From JAJZGK01 sp035538795 (GTDB lineage Bacteria; Pseudomonadota; Alphaproteobacteria; Rhodospirillales; Magnetospirillaceae): a DNA stretch of 64,000 nucleotides. The notes beneath the pieces are model-generated. The model saw only the letters and a program-made list of their open reading frames with translations, ran no database searches and was not told the origin of the DNA. Each line of letters begins with the position of its first letter. Positions within the stretch are counted from its first letter, which is position 1. This document shows, one piece after another, positions 24,361-32,676 of this stretch. The translations under genes were made by a program, and so were the position numbers. Location: contig DATLJS010000069.1 in NCBI GenBank assembly GCA_035538795.1, positions 124,001 to 188,000 of the forward strand, read 5' to 3'.

Positions 24361-24395
24361 GGGGCGGAGTCCTTGATCTAGGGACTCCGCCCCTT
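24361..24395 (+). terminator. Terminator after rplS
   Basis: A perfect 12-bp stem (GGGGCGGAGTCC / GGACTCCGCCCC) with a 9-base loop, 38 bp after rplS. The following T-tract is weak (TT only), but the stem is very stable. The remaining 104 bp to leuC shows no clear leader peptide or T-box. Confidence 0.75.
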
Positions 24396-24499
24396 GGCAT
24401 GGCTATTTTCGGCGTGGGGCGGGATGGAACCGACTGAGGTTCGGCTTCCGGCTATCCTGCCTCTCGCTCATCTCGAAGCGTGGAGCAGCGTAGAACGCC

Positions 24500-25903
24500 A
24501 TGGCCAAACCCCGCACCCTGTTCGAAAAGATCTGGGACAGTCACCTTGTTGACGTCCAGGACGACGGCACCTGCCTGATCTATATCGACCGCCATCTGGT
24601 TCACGAAGTGACCAGTCCCCAGGCGTTCGAGGGACTGCGCAATGCCGGCCGCAAGGTCCGCCATCCCGAGGCCACTCTGGCCGTGGCCGACCACAACGTG
24701 CCGACCACCGACCGCTCCAAAGGCATCGAGAACGAGGAATCGCGCATCCAGGTGGAAACCCTGGAAGCCAACGCCAAGAACTTCGGTGTTGAATATCTGG
24801 CCATGGACGACATCCGCCAGGGCGTCGTGCATATCGTTGGCCCGGAACAGGGCTTCACCCTGCCCGGCACGACCATCGTCTGCGGCGACAGCCATACTTC
24901 GACCCACGGCGCGTTCGGTTCGCTGGCCTTCGGCATCGGCACTTCGGAAGTCGAGCACGTGCTGGCGACCCAGACCCTGGTGCAGAAGCCCGCCAAGAAC
25001 ATGCTGGTGCGCGTTGACGGCAAGCTGCCGGCCGGTGTTTCCGCCAAGGATCTGGTGCTGGCCATTATCGGCCGCCTGGGCACCGCCGGCGGTACCGGCT
25101 ATGTCATCGAATATGCCGGCGAAGCCATTCGCTCGCTGTCGATGGAAGGCCGTATGACGGTCTGCAACATGACCATTGAAGCCGGTGCCCGCGCCGGTCT
25201 GATTGCGCCTGACGAAGTGACTTTCGAATACATCAAGGGCAAGCCCCGCGCTCCGAAGGCTGCCGCTTTCGAAGCCGCCCTGGCCTATTGGAAGACCCTG
25301 ACCACCGACGAGGGCGCCAAGTACGACGCCGAAATCATCATCGACGCCGCCAAGCTGGAGCCGATGGTGACCTGGGGCACCAGCCCCGAGGACGTGCTGC
25401 CGATTTCGGCCAATGTGCCGAATCCCGCCGATGTGGCCGATCCGGCCAAGAAGGTCGCCGTCGAGCGCGCCCTGGCCTATATGGGCCTGACTGCCGGTAT
25501 GCCGCTGACTGAGATCAAGGTGGACACCGTCTTCCTGGGGTCCTGCACCAACGGCCGCATCGAGGATTTCCGCGAAGCCGCCGCTGTGCTCAAGGGCCGC
25601 AAGATTGCCGCCGGTGTGCGCTTCCTGGCCGTTCCCGGCTCGGGGCTGGTCAAGGAACAGGCCGAGGAAGAAGGTTTGGACAAGATCTTCATCGAAGCCG
25701 GCGCCGAATGGCGCGAGCCGGGCTGTTCCATGTGTCTGGCCATGAACGCCGACCAATTGAAGGAAGGCGAACGCTCCGCTTCGACCTCGAACCGCAATTT
25801 CGAGGGTCGTCAGGGTCGTGGCGGTCGTACCCATCTGGTTAGTCCGACCATGGCCGCCGCCGCGGCCGTGACCGGCAAGCTGACCGACTGGCGCAAGCTG
25901 TAA
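24500..25903 (+). CDS. leuC: 3-isopropylmalate dehydratase large subunit
   Basis: LeuC with LeuD isomerises 2-isopropylmalate to 3-isopropylmalate in leucine synthesis. The aconitase-type 4Fe-4S ligands are Cys349, Cys409 and Cys412 (GSCTNGR and GCSMCLAMN). HVPTTDR-like NVPTTDR and CGDSHTSTHGAFG are also in place. The 467-residue length is standard. leuD starts 14 bp after the stop and leuB 73 bp after that, so leuCDB form one pathway cluster; leuA is elsewhere. A strong stem-loop separates it from rplS. Confidence 0.97.
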   Translation: MAKPRTLFEKIWDSHLVDVQDDGTCLIYIDRHLVHEVTSPQAFEGLRNAGRKVRHPEATLAVADHNVPTTDRSKGIENEESRIQVETLEANAKNFGVEYLAMDDIRQGVVHIVGPEQGFTLPGTTIVCGDSHTSTHGAFGSLAFGIGTSEVEHVLATQTLVQKPAKNMLVRVDGKLPAGVSAKDLVLAIIGRLGTAGGTGYVIEYAGEAIRSLSMEGRMTVCNMTIEAGARAGLIAPDEVTFEYIKGKPRAPKAAAFEAALAYWKTLTTDEGAKYDAEIIIDAAKLEPMVTWGTSPEDVLPISANVPNPADVADPAKKVAVERALAYMGLTAGMPLTEIKVDTVFLGSCTNGRIEDFREAAAVLKGRKIAAGVRFLAVPGSGLVKEQAEEEGLDKIFIEAGAEWREPGCSMCLAMNADQLKEGERSASTSNRNFEGRQGRGGRTHLVSPTMAAAAAVTGKLTDWRKL

Positions 25904-25917
25904 GCAGGAGACGGGAC

Positions 25918-26523
25918 ATGGATAAGTTCACCAAGCTCACCGGCGTCGCCGCTCCGCTGCCGATCCTCAATGTCGACACCGACATGATCATTCCGAAGCA
26001 GTTCTTGAAAACGATCAAGCGGACCGGTCTCGGCAAGAACCTGTTCGACGAGATGCGTTATACCCAGGACGGCAAGGAAGTTGCGGATTTCGTCCTGAAT
26101 AAGCCGGCTTATCGCCAGGCCACCATTCTGGTGGCGGGCGCGAATTTCGGCTGCGGCAGCTCGCGCGAGCATGCTCCGTGGGCTCTGCTGGATTTCGGCA
26201 TCCGCTGCGTCATCGCCCCCAGCTTCGCCGACATCTTCTACAACAACTGCTTCAAGAACGGCATCCTGCCCATCAAGCTGCCTCAGACCGACGTGGACAA
26301 GCTGATGGACGATGCGCAGCGCGGCGCCAACGCCACCGTGACCATCGACCTGGAAAAGCAGGAGATCACCGGTCCGGACGGCGGTTGCGTCAAGTTCGAG
26401 CTGGATGCCTTCCGCAAGTATTGCCTGCTCAACGGTCTGGACGACATCGGCCTGACCTTGCAGAAGCAGGACAAGATCGCCGGCTTTGAAAGCCAGCGCA
26501 GCCAGAGCTTCCCCTGGCTGTGA
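25918..26523 (+). CDS. leuD: 3-isopropylmalate dehydratase small subunit
   Basis: A 201-residue swivel-domain partner of LeuC. It has the characteristic NVDTDMIIPKQFL near the start and the substrate-binding GANFGCGSSREHAPWAL block. It starts with a good ribosome binding site (CAGGAGACGG) 14 bp after leuC. Confidence 0.97.
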   Translation: MDKFTKLTGVAAPLPILNVDTDMIIPKQFLKTIKRTGLGKNLFDEMRYTQDGKEVADFVLNKPAYRQATILVAGANFGCGSSREHAPWALLDFGIRCVIAPSFADIFYNNCFKNGILPIKLPQTDVDKLMDDAQRGANATVTIDLEKQEITGPDGGCVKFELDAFRKYCLLNGLDDIGLTLQKQDKIAGFESQRSQSFPWL

Positions 26524-26537
26524 CTTTCCGAGGCCGG

Positions 26538-26565
26538 GCCGCCGCTTCCTGATGGGGGCGGCGGC
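26538..26565 (+). promoter_or_regulatory. Intercistronic hairpin between leuD and leuB
   Basis: GCCGCCGC and GCGGCGGC form a perfect 8-bp stem with a 12-base loop, 15 bp after the leuD stop and 31 bp before leuB. No proper T-tract follows, so it may be an mRNA stability or processing element rather than a terminator. Confidence 0.4.
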
Positions 26566-26596
26566 TTCGCCCTTTCATTCCCGAAGGAAATCCCTC

Positions 26597-27706
26597 ATGT
26601 CCAACAAGAAGCTGCTCATCCTCGCCGGCGACGGCATCGGCCCCGAAGTGATGGCCCAGGTGCGTCGTGTCATCGACTGGATGGCCAAGAAGCGCAACAT
26701 CAAGTTCGATCTGAGCGAAGGTCTGATCGGCGGCGCTTCCTATGACAAGTTCGGTCATCCGCTGACCGATGAAACCATGGCCGACGCCTTTGCCGCTGAC
26801 GCCGTGCTGCTGGGCGCCGTGGGTGGTCCGAAGTGGGACAACCTGCCGTTCGAAGTGAAGCCCGAGCGCGGCCTGCTGCGCCTGCGCAAGGATCTGGAAT
26901 TGTTCGCCAACCTGCGTCCGGCCTTCGTTTTCGACGCTCTGGCCGAAGCTTCCTCGCTGAAGACCGAACTGGTCAAGGGCCTGGACATCATGATCGTGCG
27001 CGAACTGACCGGCGGCATCTATTTCGGCCAGCCCCGCGGCATCAGCACCCTGGCCAACGGCGAGCGTCAGGGGTTGAACACCCAGGTCTACACCACCTCG
27101 GAAATCGTGCGTATTGCCGAAGTGGCTTTCGATCTGGCCAACAAGCGCGGCAAGAAGGTCCATTCGGTCGAAAAGGCCAACGTAATGGAATCCGGCCTGC
27201 TTTGGCGCGAGGAAGTCACCAAGCTGCACGACGCCAAGTTCCAGAATATTGAACTGCAGCACATGTACGCCGACAACTGCGCCATGCAGCTGGTGCGCAA
27301 TCCCAAGCAGTTCGACGTCATCGTCACCGACAACCTGTTCGGCGATCTGCTGTCCGACTGTGCCGCCATGCTGACCGGCTCGCTGGGCATGCTGCCTTCG
27401 GCCAGCCTGGGCGCCGCCGATGCCAAGGGCAACCGCAAGGCCGTCTACGAGCCGGTTCACGGTTCGGCTCCGGACATTGCCGGCAAGGATCTGGCCAACC
27501 CGCTGGCCACCCTGCTGTCGTTCGGCATGATGCTGCGCTACAGCTTCGACATGTTCGCCGAAGCCGATCTGCTGGATCAAGCCGTGAAGAACGTGCTGGA
27601 CGGCGGCTTGCGCACCGGCGACATCATGCAGCCGGGCAAGGCCAAGGTGTCGACCACCGTCATGGGCGAAAGCATCGTCCGCGAGCTGGACAAGCTGTCC
27701 AGCTAA
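26597..27706 (+). CDS. leuB: 3-isopropylmalate dehydrogenase
   Basis: LeuB oxidises and decarboxylates 3-isopropylmalate with NAD. The 369 residues contain LAGDGIGPEV, the ERGLLRLRKDLELFANLRP substrate loop, RELTGGIYFGQPRG, and the GSAPDIAGKDLANP region near the C-terminus. I chose ATG 26597 with GAAGGAAA upstream, which gives the usual MSNKKLLILAGDGIG start; the longer in-frame reading crosses the leuD-leuB hairpin. A strong terminator follows within 10 bp. Confidence 0.97.
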   Translation: MSNKKLLILAGDGIGPEVMAQVRRVIDWMAKKRNIKFDLSEGLIGGASYDKFGHPLTDETMADAFAADAVLLGAVGGPKWDNLPFEVKPERGLLRLRKDLELFANLRPAFVFDALAEASSLKTELVKGLDIMIVRELTGGIYFGQPRGISTLANGERQGLNTQVYTTSEIVRIAEVAFDLANKRGKKVHSVEKANVMESGLLWREEVTKLHDAKFQNIELQHMYADNCAMQLVRNPKQFDVIVTDNLFGDLLSDCAAMLTGSLGMLPSASLGAADAKGNRKAVYEPVHGSAPDIAGKDLANPLATLLSFGMMLRYSFDMFAEADLLDQAVKNVLDGGLRTGDIMQPGKAKVSTTVMGESIVRELDKLSS

Positions 27707-27715
27707 AAGGGTTGA

Positions 27716-27742
27716 GGGGCGGCGGGAACCGCCGCCCTTTTT
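27716..27742 (+). terminator. Terminator after leuB
   Basis: GGGCGGCGG and CCGCCGCCC pair perfectly around GAA and are followed by TTTTT, 10 bp after the leuB stop. Confidence 0.92.
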
Positions 27743-27816
27743 CCGCCACGGCCATTCCTGCTTGCGTCTCTGGACGTGCTCGGGTAAGTGTAGTCAGTTC
27801 AACGGAGAGACAGAGC

Positions 27817-27927
27817 ATGTCGCAGCGCGCTTGCAGCCAGACTGTCCCGACCCCGGCCTTTGCGGCAGCGGGGCGCTTCGTTGCGGCCACCACCAAAACC
27901 AGCACTACTAAGAAGACCCTGGCGTAA
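27817..27927 (+). CDS. Possible small protein (36 aa)
   Basis: ATG 27817 is preceded by GGAGAG about 10 bp upstream, and the frame stays open for 36 codons to TAA. The predicted peptide is rich in Ala, Thr and Lys (ends TTKTSTTKKTLA), basic, with two Cys-containing turns at the start and no membrane helix. It lies alone between the leuB terminator and a second terminator at 27961-27991, which is the size and setting of a short independent transcript. It could be a small protein gene or a small RNA that merely contains an open frame. I do not recognise a family. Confidence 0.38.
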   Translation: MSQRACSQTVPTPAFAAAGRFVAATTKTSTTKKTLA

Positions 27928-27960
27928 GGCGGGCTGGTCGGTTCATACCAAATTTATCCC

Positions 27961-27991
27961 AAGGCCCGCGGGAACACCCGGCGGGCCTTTT
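27961..27991 (+). terminator. Terminator between the 36-aa ORF and asd
   Basis: AAGGCCCGC pairs with GCGGGCCTT, with extra GG/CC pairing inside the loop, followed by TTTT. It closes a short transcription unit upstream of asd. Confidence 0.85.
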
Positions 27992-28055
27992 CGTTAGGGC
28001 CGGTGGGTTCTCCCCGAAACCTCCCAAGGGCCTAACAGCGAAGAAGGACTGGAAG

Positions 28056-29075
28056 ATGGGTTACAAGGTTGCGGTGATCGGCGCCACGGGCAATGTGGGC
28101 CGTGAAATTCTTCAAACGCTGGTCGACCGGAATTTTCCGGCTGACGAAGTGGTTGCATTGGCCTCCTCGCGCTCGGTCGGGCGTGAAGTCTCCTATGGTG
28201 ACGACAAGGTGCTGAAGGTTCAGGATCTGGAGAAGTTCGACTTCAAGGGCTGCGACATCGCTCTGTCGTCTCCGGGTGCCAAGGTTTCGGCCATCCACAG
28301 CCCCCGTGCCGCCGCCGCCGGCTGCGTGGTGGTCGACAACATCTCGCATTTCCGCATGGACCCCGATGTGCCGCTGGTGGTGCCGGAAGTAAACCCGGAA
28401 GCCATCGCCGGGTACAAGAAGCGCGGCATCATCGCCAACCCCAACTGCTCGACCATTCAGATGGTGGTGGCGCTGAAGCCGCTGCACGATCTGTTCAAGA
28501 TCAAGCGCGTGGTGGTCGCCACTTATCAGTCCGTCTCGGGTGCCGGCAAGGAAGCCATGGACGAACTGTTCAACCAGACCCGCGCCATCTATGTGAACGA
28601 CCCGGTCAAGCCCGAGAAGTTCACCAAGCAGATCGCCTTCAACTGCATTCCCCATATCGACGTCTTCATGGATGACGGCGCGACCAAGGAAGAGTGGAAG
28701 ATGACCGTCGAGACTCGCAAGATCCTTGATCCCAACGTCGCCGTTCACGCCACCTGCGTGCGCGTACCGGTGTTCGTCAGCCATTCCGAAGCGGTGAACG
28801 TCGAGTTCGAGAAGCCGGTGGACGAAGCCGCCGCCCGCGAGGCGTTGTCGAACTTCCCGGGCGTGGTCGTCGTCGATCACCGCGCCAACGAAGGCTACGT
28901 CACCCCGGTGGAAGCCACCGGCGAGGACGCCGTCTATGTCAGCCGCATCCGCCGCGATCCCACCATCAAGAACGGTCTGTCGTTCTGGTGCGTGTCGGAC
29001 AATCTGCGCAAGGGCGCGGCCTTGAACGCGGTGCAGATTGCCGAAGTTTTGGCGCGTGATTATTTGAAGAAGTAA
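28056..29075 (+). CDS. asd: Aspartate-semialdehyde dehydrogenase
   Basis: Asd reduces aspartyl phosphate to the semialdehyde that feeds Lys, Met, Thr and cell-wall diaminopimelate synthesis. The 339-residue protein starts with the NADP-binding GATGNVGREILQ and carries the active-site Cys131 in NPNCSTIQMV; the acid-base His is in the C-terminal RVPVFVSHSEAVNVE region. The ribosome binding site is GAAGGA. It is monocistronic between two terminators. Confidence 0.97.
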   Translation: MGYKVAVIGATGNVGREILQTLVDRNFPADEVVALASSRSVGREVSYGDDKVLKVQDLEKFDFKGCDIALSSPGAKVSAIHSPRAAAAGCVVVDNISHFRMDPDVPLVVPEVNPEAIAGYKKRGIIANPNCSTIQMVVALKPLHDLFKIKRVVVATYQSVSGAGKEAMDELFNQTRAIYVNDPVKPEKFTKQIAFNCIPHIDVFMDDGATKEEWKMTVETRKILDPNVAVHATCVRVPVFVSHSEAVNVEFEKPVDEAAAREALSNFPGVVVVDHRANEGYVTPVEATGEDAVYVSRIRRDPTIKNGLSFWCVSDNLRKGAALNAVQIAEVLARDYLKK

Positions 29076-29097
29076 TTACATTCCCGCACTGCAATAT

Positions 29098-29130
29098 AAC
29101 CCCCGGCTGATAGACATCAGTCGGGGGTTT
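29098..29130 (+). terminator. Terminator after asd
   Basis: AACCCCCGGCTGAT pairs with ATCAGTCGGGGGTT (one G-T pair) around AGAC, followed by TTGCTTTTT, 23 bp after the asd stop. Confidence 0.92.
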
Positions 29131-29275
29131 GCTTTTTGGGATATTGCGAAATGCAAAATTTCAATTGCAAAACAAATCGCTGAAAGGCTTTAATCACACT
29201 CGGAGCATTGTGCATACCATATTGTGTGTGCGGGGTATCTTAAGCATCTCAAATAAATCAGGCTTGGAGGCCGGT

Positions 29276-31297
29276 ATGTCTGTTGGGAACGTAGCGGGTC
29301 GGGTCAGCGTTCGGACGCGCATTTATGCCGGCTTTGCTGTGGTGCTGGTGCTTCTGGTGGCTGTCGGGGCAATCGGAATCGGCAGCATTCGCCATGCTTT
29401 GAGCACGTTCGATATTTATTCCAACAGCGCCTCCGACGAGATCCGCATGCTGGGCATTGACCGCGATGTTGGTAATATGCGCCGCAACGTTCTTTCGTTC
29501 GCCACCAGCGGCGATCAAGGGGCTTTGACCAAGGTGCGGGACGGCATCACCCAGTTGAGGAAGACTTTGGCCGAGGCCAAGTCGGACGCTGGCCAGCCGG
29601 ATTTGGCGGCCAAGATCGACGGGGCCAAAGTCGTTTTGGATCAATATTCGGTCAGCCTCGAAAAACTGGTGCAGTTCCGGCAGCGCCGCGACGCTGCGTT
29701 GGCTCTGATGATCGACGTCGGCAACAAGGCGGTGGACGGTTTGGCCGAAGTGGTCTCGAACGCCGAAGCCGACCAGGAATTCCATAGCGCCGTCTTGGCG
29801 GGGCGCGCCCAGAGCACCCTGCTGAACGCCCGCATCAATTTCTATCAGTTCCTGCTGAAGGGAGACCCCGCCGCCGCCGAGGCCGGGGCGAAGAAATTGG
29901 ACGAAGTGGGACGGCTGCTTTCAGATCTGGCGGATCATCAAGGCGCCGGCGCCCGCAAAGACCGTACCCATGCGGTGGGAACGCTGGTGGCGGACTATTC
30001 CAAGGCGCTGCAGGAATTAACCTCGGCAGCCAACGACATCACCCAGATGGTGGCGGTGACGTTGCCGGCCCAGGCCGAGGATTTCGGCAAGATCAGCACC
30101 GAGGCCAATAGTCTGCAAAGCCAGATTCTGGCCGATACCATGAGCCAGTCGCAGGGCACTCTGAACTCTTCCAGCAATTCGGCTCTGACCCTGACCCTGG
30201 CGGCGGTGATCGCCGGCTTGGCCTTCGCCTTCTTCGTTGCCCGCAGCATCGTCGTGCCGGTCCGTTCCATGACCGACATCATGGGCTTGCTGGCCAGCGG
30301 CGATAAAACCGTGCTGGTTCCCGGTCTGGACAACCACGACGAGATCGGCGCCATGGCCCGCGCGGTTCAGGTCTTCAAGGAAAACGCCATCCGCGTGGAA
30401 AAGCTTCAGGCCGAGCAGGAAGAAATGAAGCGCCGGGCCGAGGCGGACCGCCGCGCCGTCATGCTGAAAATGGCCGACGATTTCGAATCCAACGTCAAGC
30501 ATGTGGTGGACGCGGTGACGGCCGCCGCCACCCAGATGCAGTCCACGTCGCAGGCGATGGCTTCGGTGGCCGAGGAGGCAAGCCGCCAGTCGACCGCCGT
30601 GGCCGCCGCGTCCGAGCAGGCCGCCAACAACGTCCAGACGGTGGCGGCCGCCGCCGAGGAATTGTCGGCTTCCATCTCGGAGATCAGCCAGCAGGTGTCC
30701 CAGGCTTCCGACGTTTCCGCCGAGGCGGTGACCGTGGCCGATGTCGCCAACGGCGTCATGCACGGCTTGGACGAGGCCACCGCCCGTATCGGCGAAGTGG
30801 TCAACCTGATCAACGACATCGCTTCGCAGACCAATCTGCTGGCCCTGAACGCCACCATCGAAGCGGCGCGGGCCGGCGACGCCGGCAAGGGCTTCGCGGT
30901 GGTGGCCAACGAGGTCAAGCATCTGGCTAATCAGACCGCCAAGGCCACCGACGAAATTTCCGGGCAGATCGGCGCCGTGCAGGACTCCACCGGCAAGGCG
31001 GTGATCGCCATCGGCCAGATTACCACCATCATCAACCGCATCAGCGAAATCAATTCCACCATCGCCTCGGCGGTGGAGGAGCAGGGGGCGGCGACCCAGG
31101 AAATCGCCCGCAACGTCGATCAGGCGGCGGCCGGCACCCAGGAGGTGTCGTCCAACATCGTCGGTGTCAATCAGGCTGCCGGAGAAGCCGGAAAGGCCGC
31201 CAACGAGGTTCTGTCGGCGGCCGGAGAACTGGGACGCCAGGCCACTGAGTTGTCGCAGCAGGTCGACAGCTTCATCGCCACCATTCGCCGGGGTTAG
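29276..31297 (+). CDS. Transmembrane methyl-accepting chemotaxis protein
   Basis: A 673-residue membrane chemoreceptor. It has one transmembrane helix near residues 17-38, a long all-helical periplasmic sensor (about 40-300) that looks like a helical bimodular or 4-helix-bundle domain, a second helix (about 302-325), a HAMP linker (to about 380) and the cytoplasmic signalling domain. The tip with TNLLALNATIEAARAG is at about 518-533. The start ATG 29276 has TTGGAGG upstream; earlier in-frame starts add a Cys- and His-containing stretch unlike a receptor. Ligand unknown. The 200-bp AT-rich gap upstream shows no clear sigma-28 box. It is convergent with the LysE-family gene. Confidence 0.93.
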   Translation: MSVGNVAGRVSVRTRIYAGFAVVLVLLVAVGAIGIGSIRHALSTFDIYSNSASDEIRMLGIDRDVGNMRRNVLSFATSGDQGALTKVRDGITQLRKTLAEAKSDAGQPDLAAKIDGAKVVLDQYSVSLEKLVQFRQRRDAALALMIDVGNKAVDGLAEVVSNAEADQEFHSAVLAGRAQSTLLNARINFYQFLLKGDPAAAEAGAKKLDEVGRLLSDLADHQGAGARKDRTHAVGTLVADYSKALQELTSAANDITQMVAVTLPAQAEDFGKISTEANSLQSQILADTMSQSQGTLNSSSNSALTLTLAAVIAGLAFAFFVARSIVVPVRSMTDIMGLLASGDKTVLVPGLDNHDEIGAMARAVQVFKENAIRVEKLQAEQEEMKRRAEADRRAVMLKMADDFESNVKHVVDAVTAAATQMQSTSQAMASVAEEASRQSTAVAAASEQAANNVQTVAAAAEELSASISEISQQVSQASDVSAEAVTVADVANGVMHGLDEATARIGEVVNLINDIASQTNLLALNATIEAARAGDAGKGFAVVANEVKHLANQTAKATDEISGQIGAVQDSTGKAVIAIGQITTIINRISEINSTIASAVEEQGAATQEIARNVDQAAAGTQEVSSNIVGVNQAAGEAGKAANEVLSAAGELGRQATELSQQVDSFIATIRRG

Positions 31298-31299
31298 AG

Positions 31300-31314
31300 C
31301 CGGCAACGTGCCGG
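31300..31314. terminator. Weak hairpin between convergent genes
   Basis: CCGGCA and TGCCGG pair around ACG in the 25-bp gap between the chemoreceptor and the convergent LysE-family gene. There is no T-tract, so it is a weak bidirectional terminator at best. Confidence 0.3.
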
Positions 31315-31322
31315 GCGGCTGG

Positions 31323-31943
31323 TCAGAGGGGCCAGGCAAGACTGAGCAGAATGGCGGCGCCGAAGACCAGCAAGGCGCCGCCCGAGACGTGGTTCAGTTT
31401 TGTCATCCAGCCGTCGGTCAGCTTCGAGCGGATGGCTCCGGCCATGGCCGACAGCACCAGCCACCATAGGGTGGAGCCCGCGAACACGCCGAAAATCAGA
31501 ACGCTGGCTTCGGCGGGCTTGTCGTTACCCAAGGCGCCGAAGGCGGCGAAAACGCCCATCGACGCCAGAATGGTCCCTGGATTGGACAAGGTGATGAGGA
31601 ACGTCGAAATAAAATCGCGCAGCAGACCGGGGCCGCTTCCCGGCTCCGGCGCCAGTTTGGGTGGGGCGCGCCAGGTCATTGCCCCCAGCACCAGCAGGAA
31701 GATGCCGCCAACCACCCGCAGGATGGTGGCGTGCGCCAGCAGGAAGCCGCTGATGACTGTGATGCCAAGCCCGGCGACGGCGCCATAGAAGGTGTCGGCG
31801 AAGGCGGCTCCCAGCCCGGCGATGAAGGCGGCGTAGCGGCCATCGGCCAAGGCCCGGCGAATGCACAGAATCCCCACCGGGCCGACGGGCGCGGCCAAGG
31901 CGAAACCGATGGCCAGACCGCGCAGGAAATGAAACGACTGCAT
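31323..31943 (-). CDS. LysE family amino-acid exporter
   Basis: A 206-residue inner-membrane protein with about six hydrophobic segments. The N-terminal GFALAAPVGPVGILCIRRALADG and the later SNPGTILASMGVFAA are LysE/RhtB superfamily signatures. These proteins export amino acids or related small molecules; the substrate is not predictable. I chose ATG 31943 (MQSFHFLRGLAIG), since the longer in-frame reading to 32141 starts with a non-membrane, Arg-rich stretch that overlaps the response-regulator gene. Confidence 0.88.
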   Translation of the reverse strand: MQSFHFLRGLAIGFALAAPVGPVGILCIRRALADGRYAAFIAGLGAAFADTFYGAVAGLGITVISGFLLAHATILRVVGGIFLLVLGAMTWRAPPKLAPEPGSGPGLLRDFISTFLITLSNPGTILASMGVFAAFGALGNDKPAEASVLIFGVFAGSTLWWLVLSAMAGAIRSKLTDGWMTKLNHVSGGALLVFGAAILLSLAWPL

Positions 31944-32020
31944 GAACTCCACTCGACTGTGGGCGCTCCAGTGATAGGCCAAGCGCCCGTCGCCGCAAAG
32001 GAAAAATCCACCGAACGGGC

Positions 32021-32593
32021 TTAACGGCCCTGGTTCATCATGGTGTTGACGGCCTGCTGGGCGATTTCGGGCATGGCGTTGCAGGACGGCGAGGCGACCT
32101 GGGTGGCGGGCGCTTTGCCGCGCCGTTCCTCGCCGTCCCAAGGCTTGGTGCGCCGACGGCGGTCGGGGCCGAAGAAATCGCCGCCGCTGATGAACGGCCG
32201 GGGCGTGTCCAAAATGGCGCGGATACGGCTCAACAACGCGCTGCCCGATAGGGGTTTGATGACAAATTCATTGACGCCGGCGTCGCGGGCGGCCAGCACC
32301 CGCTCCATGTCGGCCTGTCCGGTCATGACGATCACCGGCAAGAAGACGTTCGGGCTGTGCGTCGAGCGGCGGATGTGGCGGGTCAGTTGCAATCCGTCCA
32401 TACCCTCCATTTCCCAGTCGGTGAGGACGATGTCGGGCACGGCTTCCCGCATGATGTTGAGGGCTTGCCGCCCGTTTTCGGCTTCGGCCGTCCGATTGAC
32501 GCCGATGCTGCGCAGGATCACCTTCACCAGCTTGCGGACATGCTCGTTGTCGTCAACGATCAGAACGCTGAGCGCGTTCACAGGGTCGGTCAT
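32021..32593 (-). CDS. Single-domain response regulator with short C-terminal extension
   Basis: A CheY-like receiver of 190 residues. Phosphorylation site Asp59, acidic pair Asp14-Asp15, Thr91 and Lys113 are all present. After about residue 128 comes a 60-residue tail with FGPDRRRRTKPWDGEERRG, rich in Arg and without an output domain I recognise. Such proteins act through phosphorylation-dependent protein contacts, often in chemotaxis or stress phosphorelays. ATG 32593 has GGGGAT upstream; a second in-frame ATG at 32620 has none. No histidine kinase is adjacent, but a chemoreceptor gene lies 0.7 kb downstream. Confidence 0.88.
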   Translation of the reverse strand: MTDPVNALSVLIVDDNEHVRKLVKVILRSIGVNRTAEAENGRQALNIMREAVPDIVLTDWEMEGMDGLQLTRHIRRSTHSPNVFLPVIVMTGQADMERVLAARDAGVNEFVIKPLSGSALLSRIRAILDTPRPFISGGDFFGPDRRRRTKPWDGEERRGKAPATQVASPSCNAMPEIAQQAVNTMMNQGR

Positions 32594-32676
32594 CGTTGAT
32601 ATCCCCATCCCAAATCCCATCGTTCTGGCACATGAGAGCCATTCGCGATGAGGACAAGAGGGATAGAACGAAGGTT

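Noticed and set aside
24394..24499. Possible leucine attenuator or leader peptide before leuC
   Set aside because: No short ORF with clustered Leu codons and no T-tract hairpin is seen; the GAACC/GGTTC inverted repeat there is only 5 bp.
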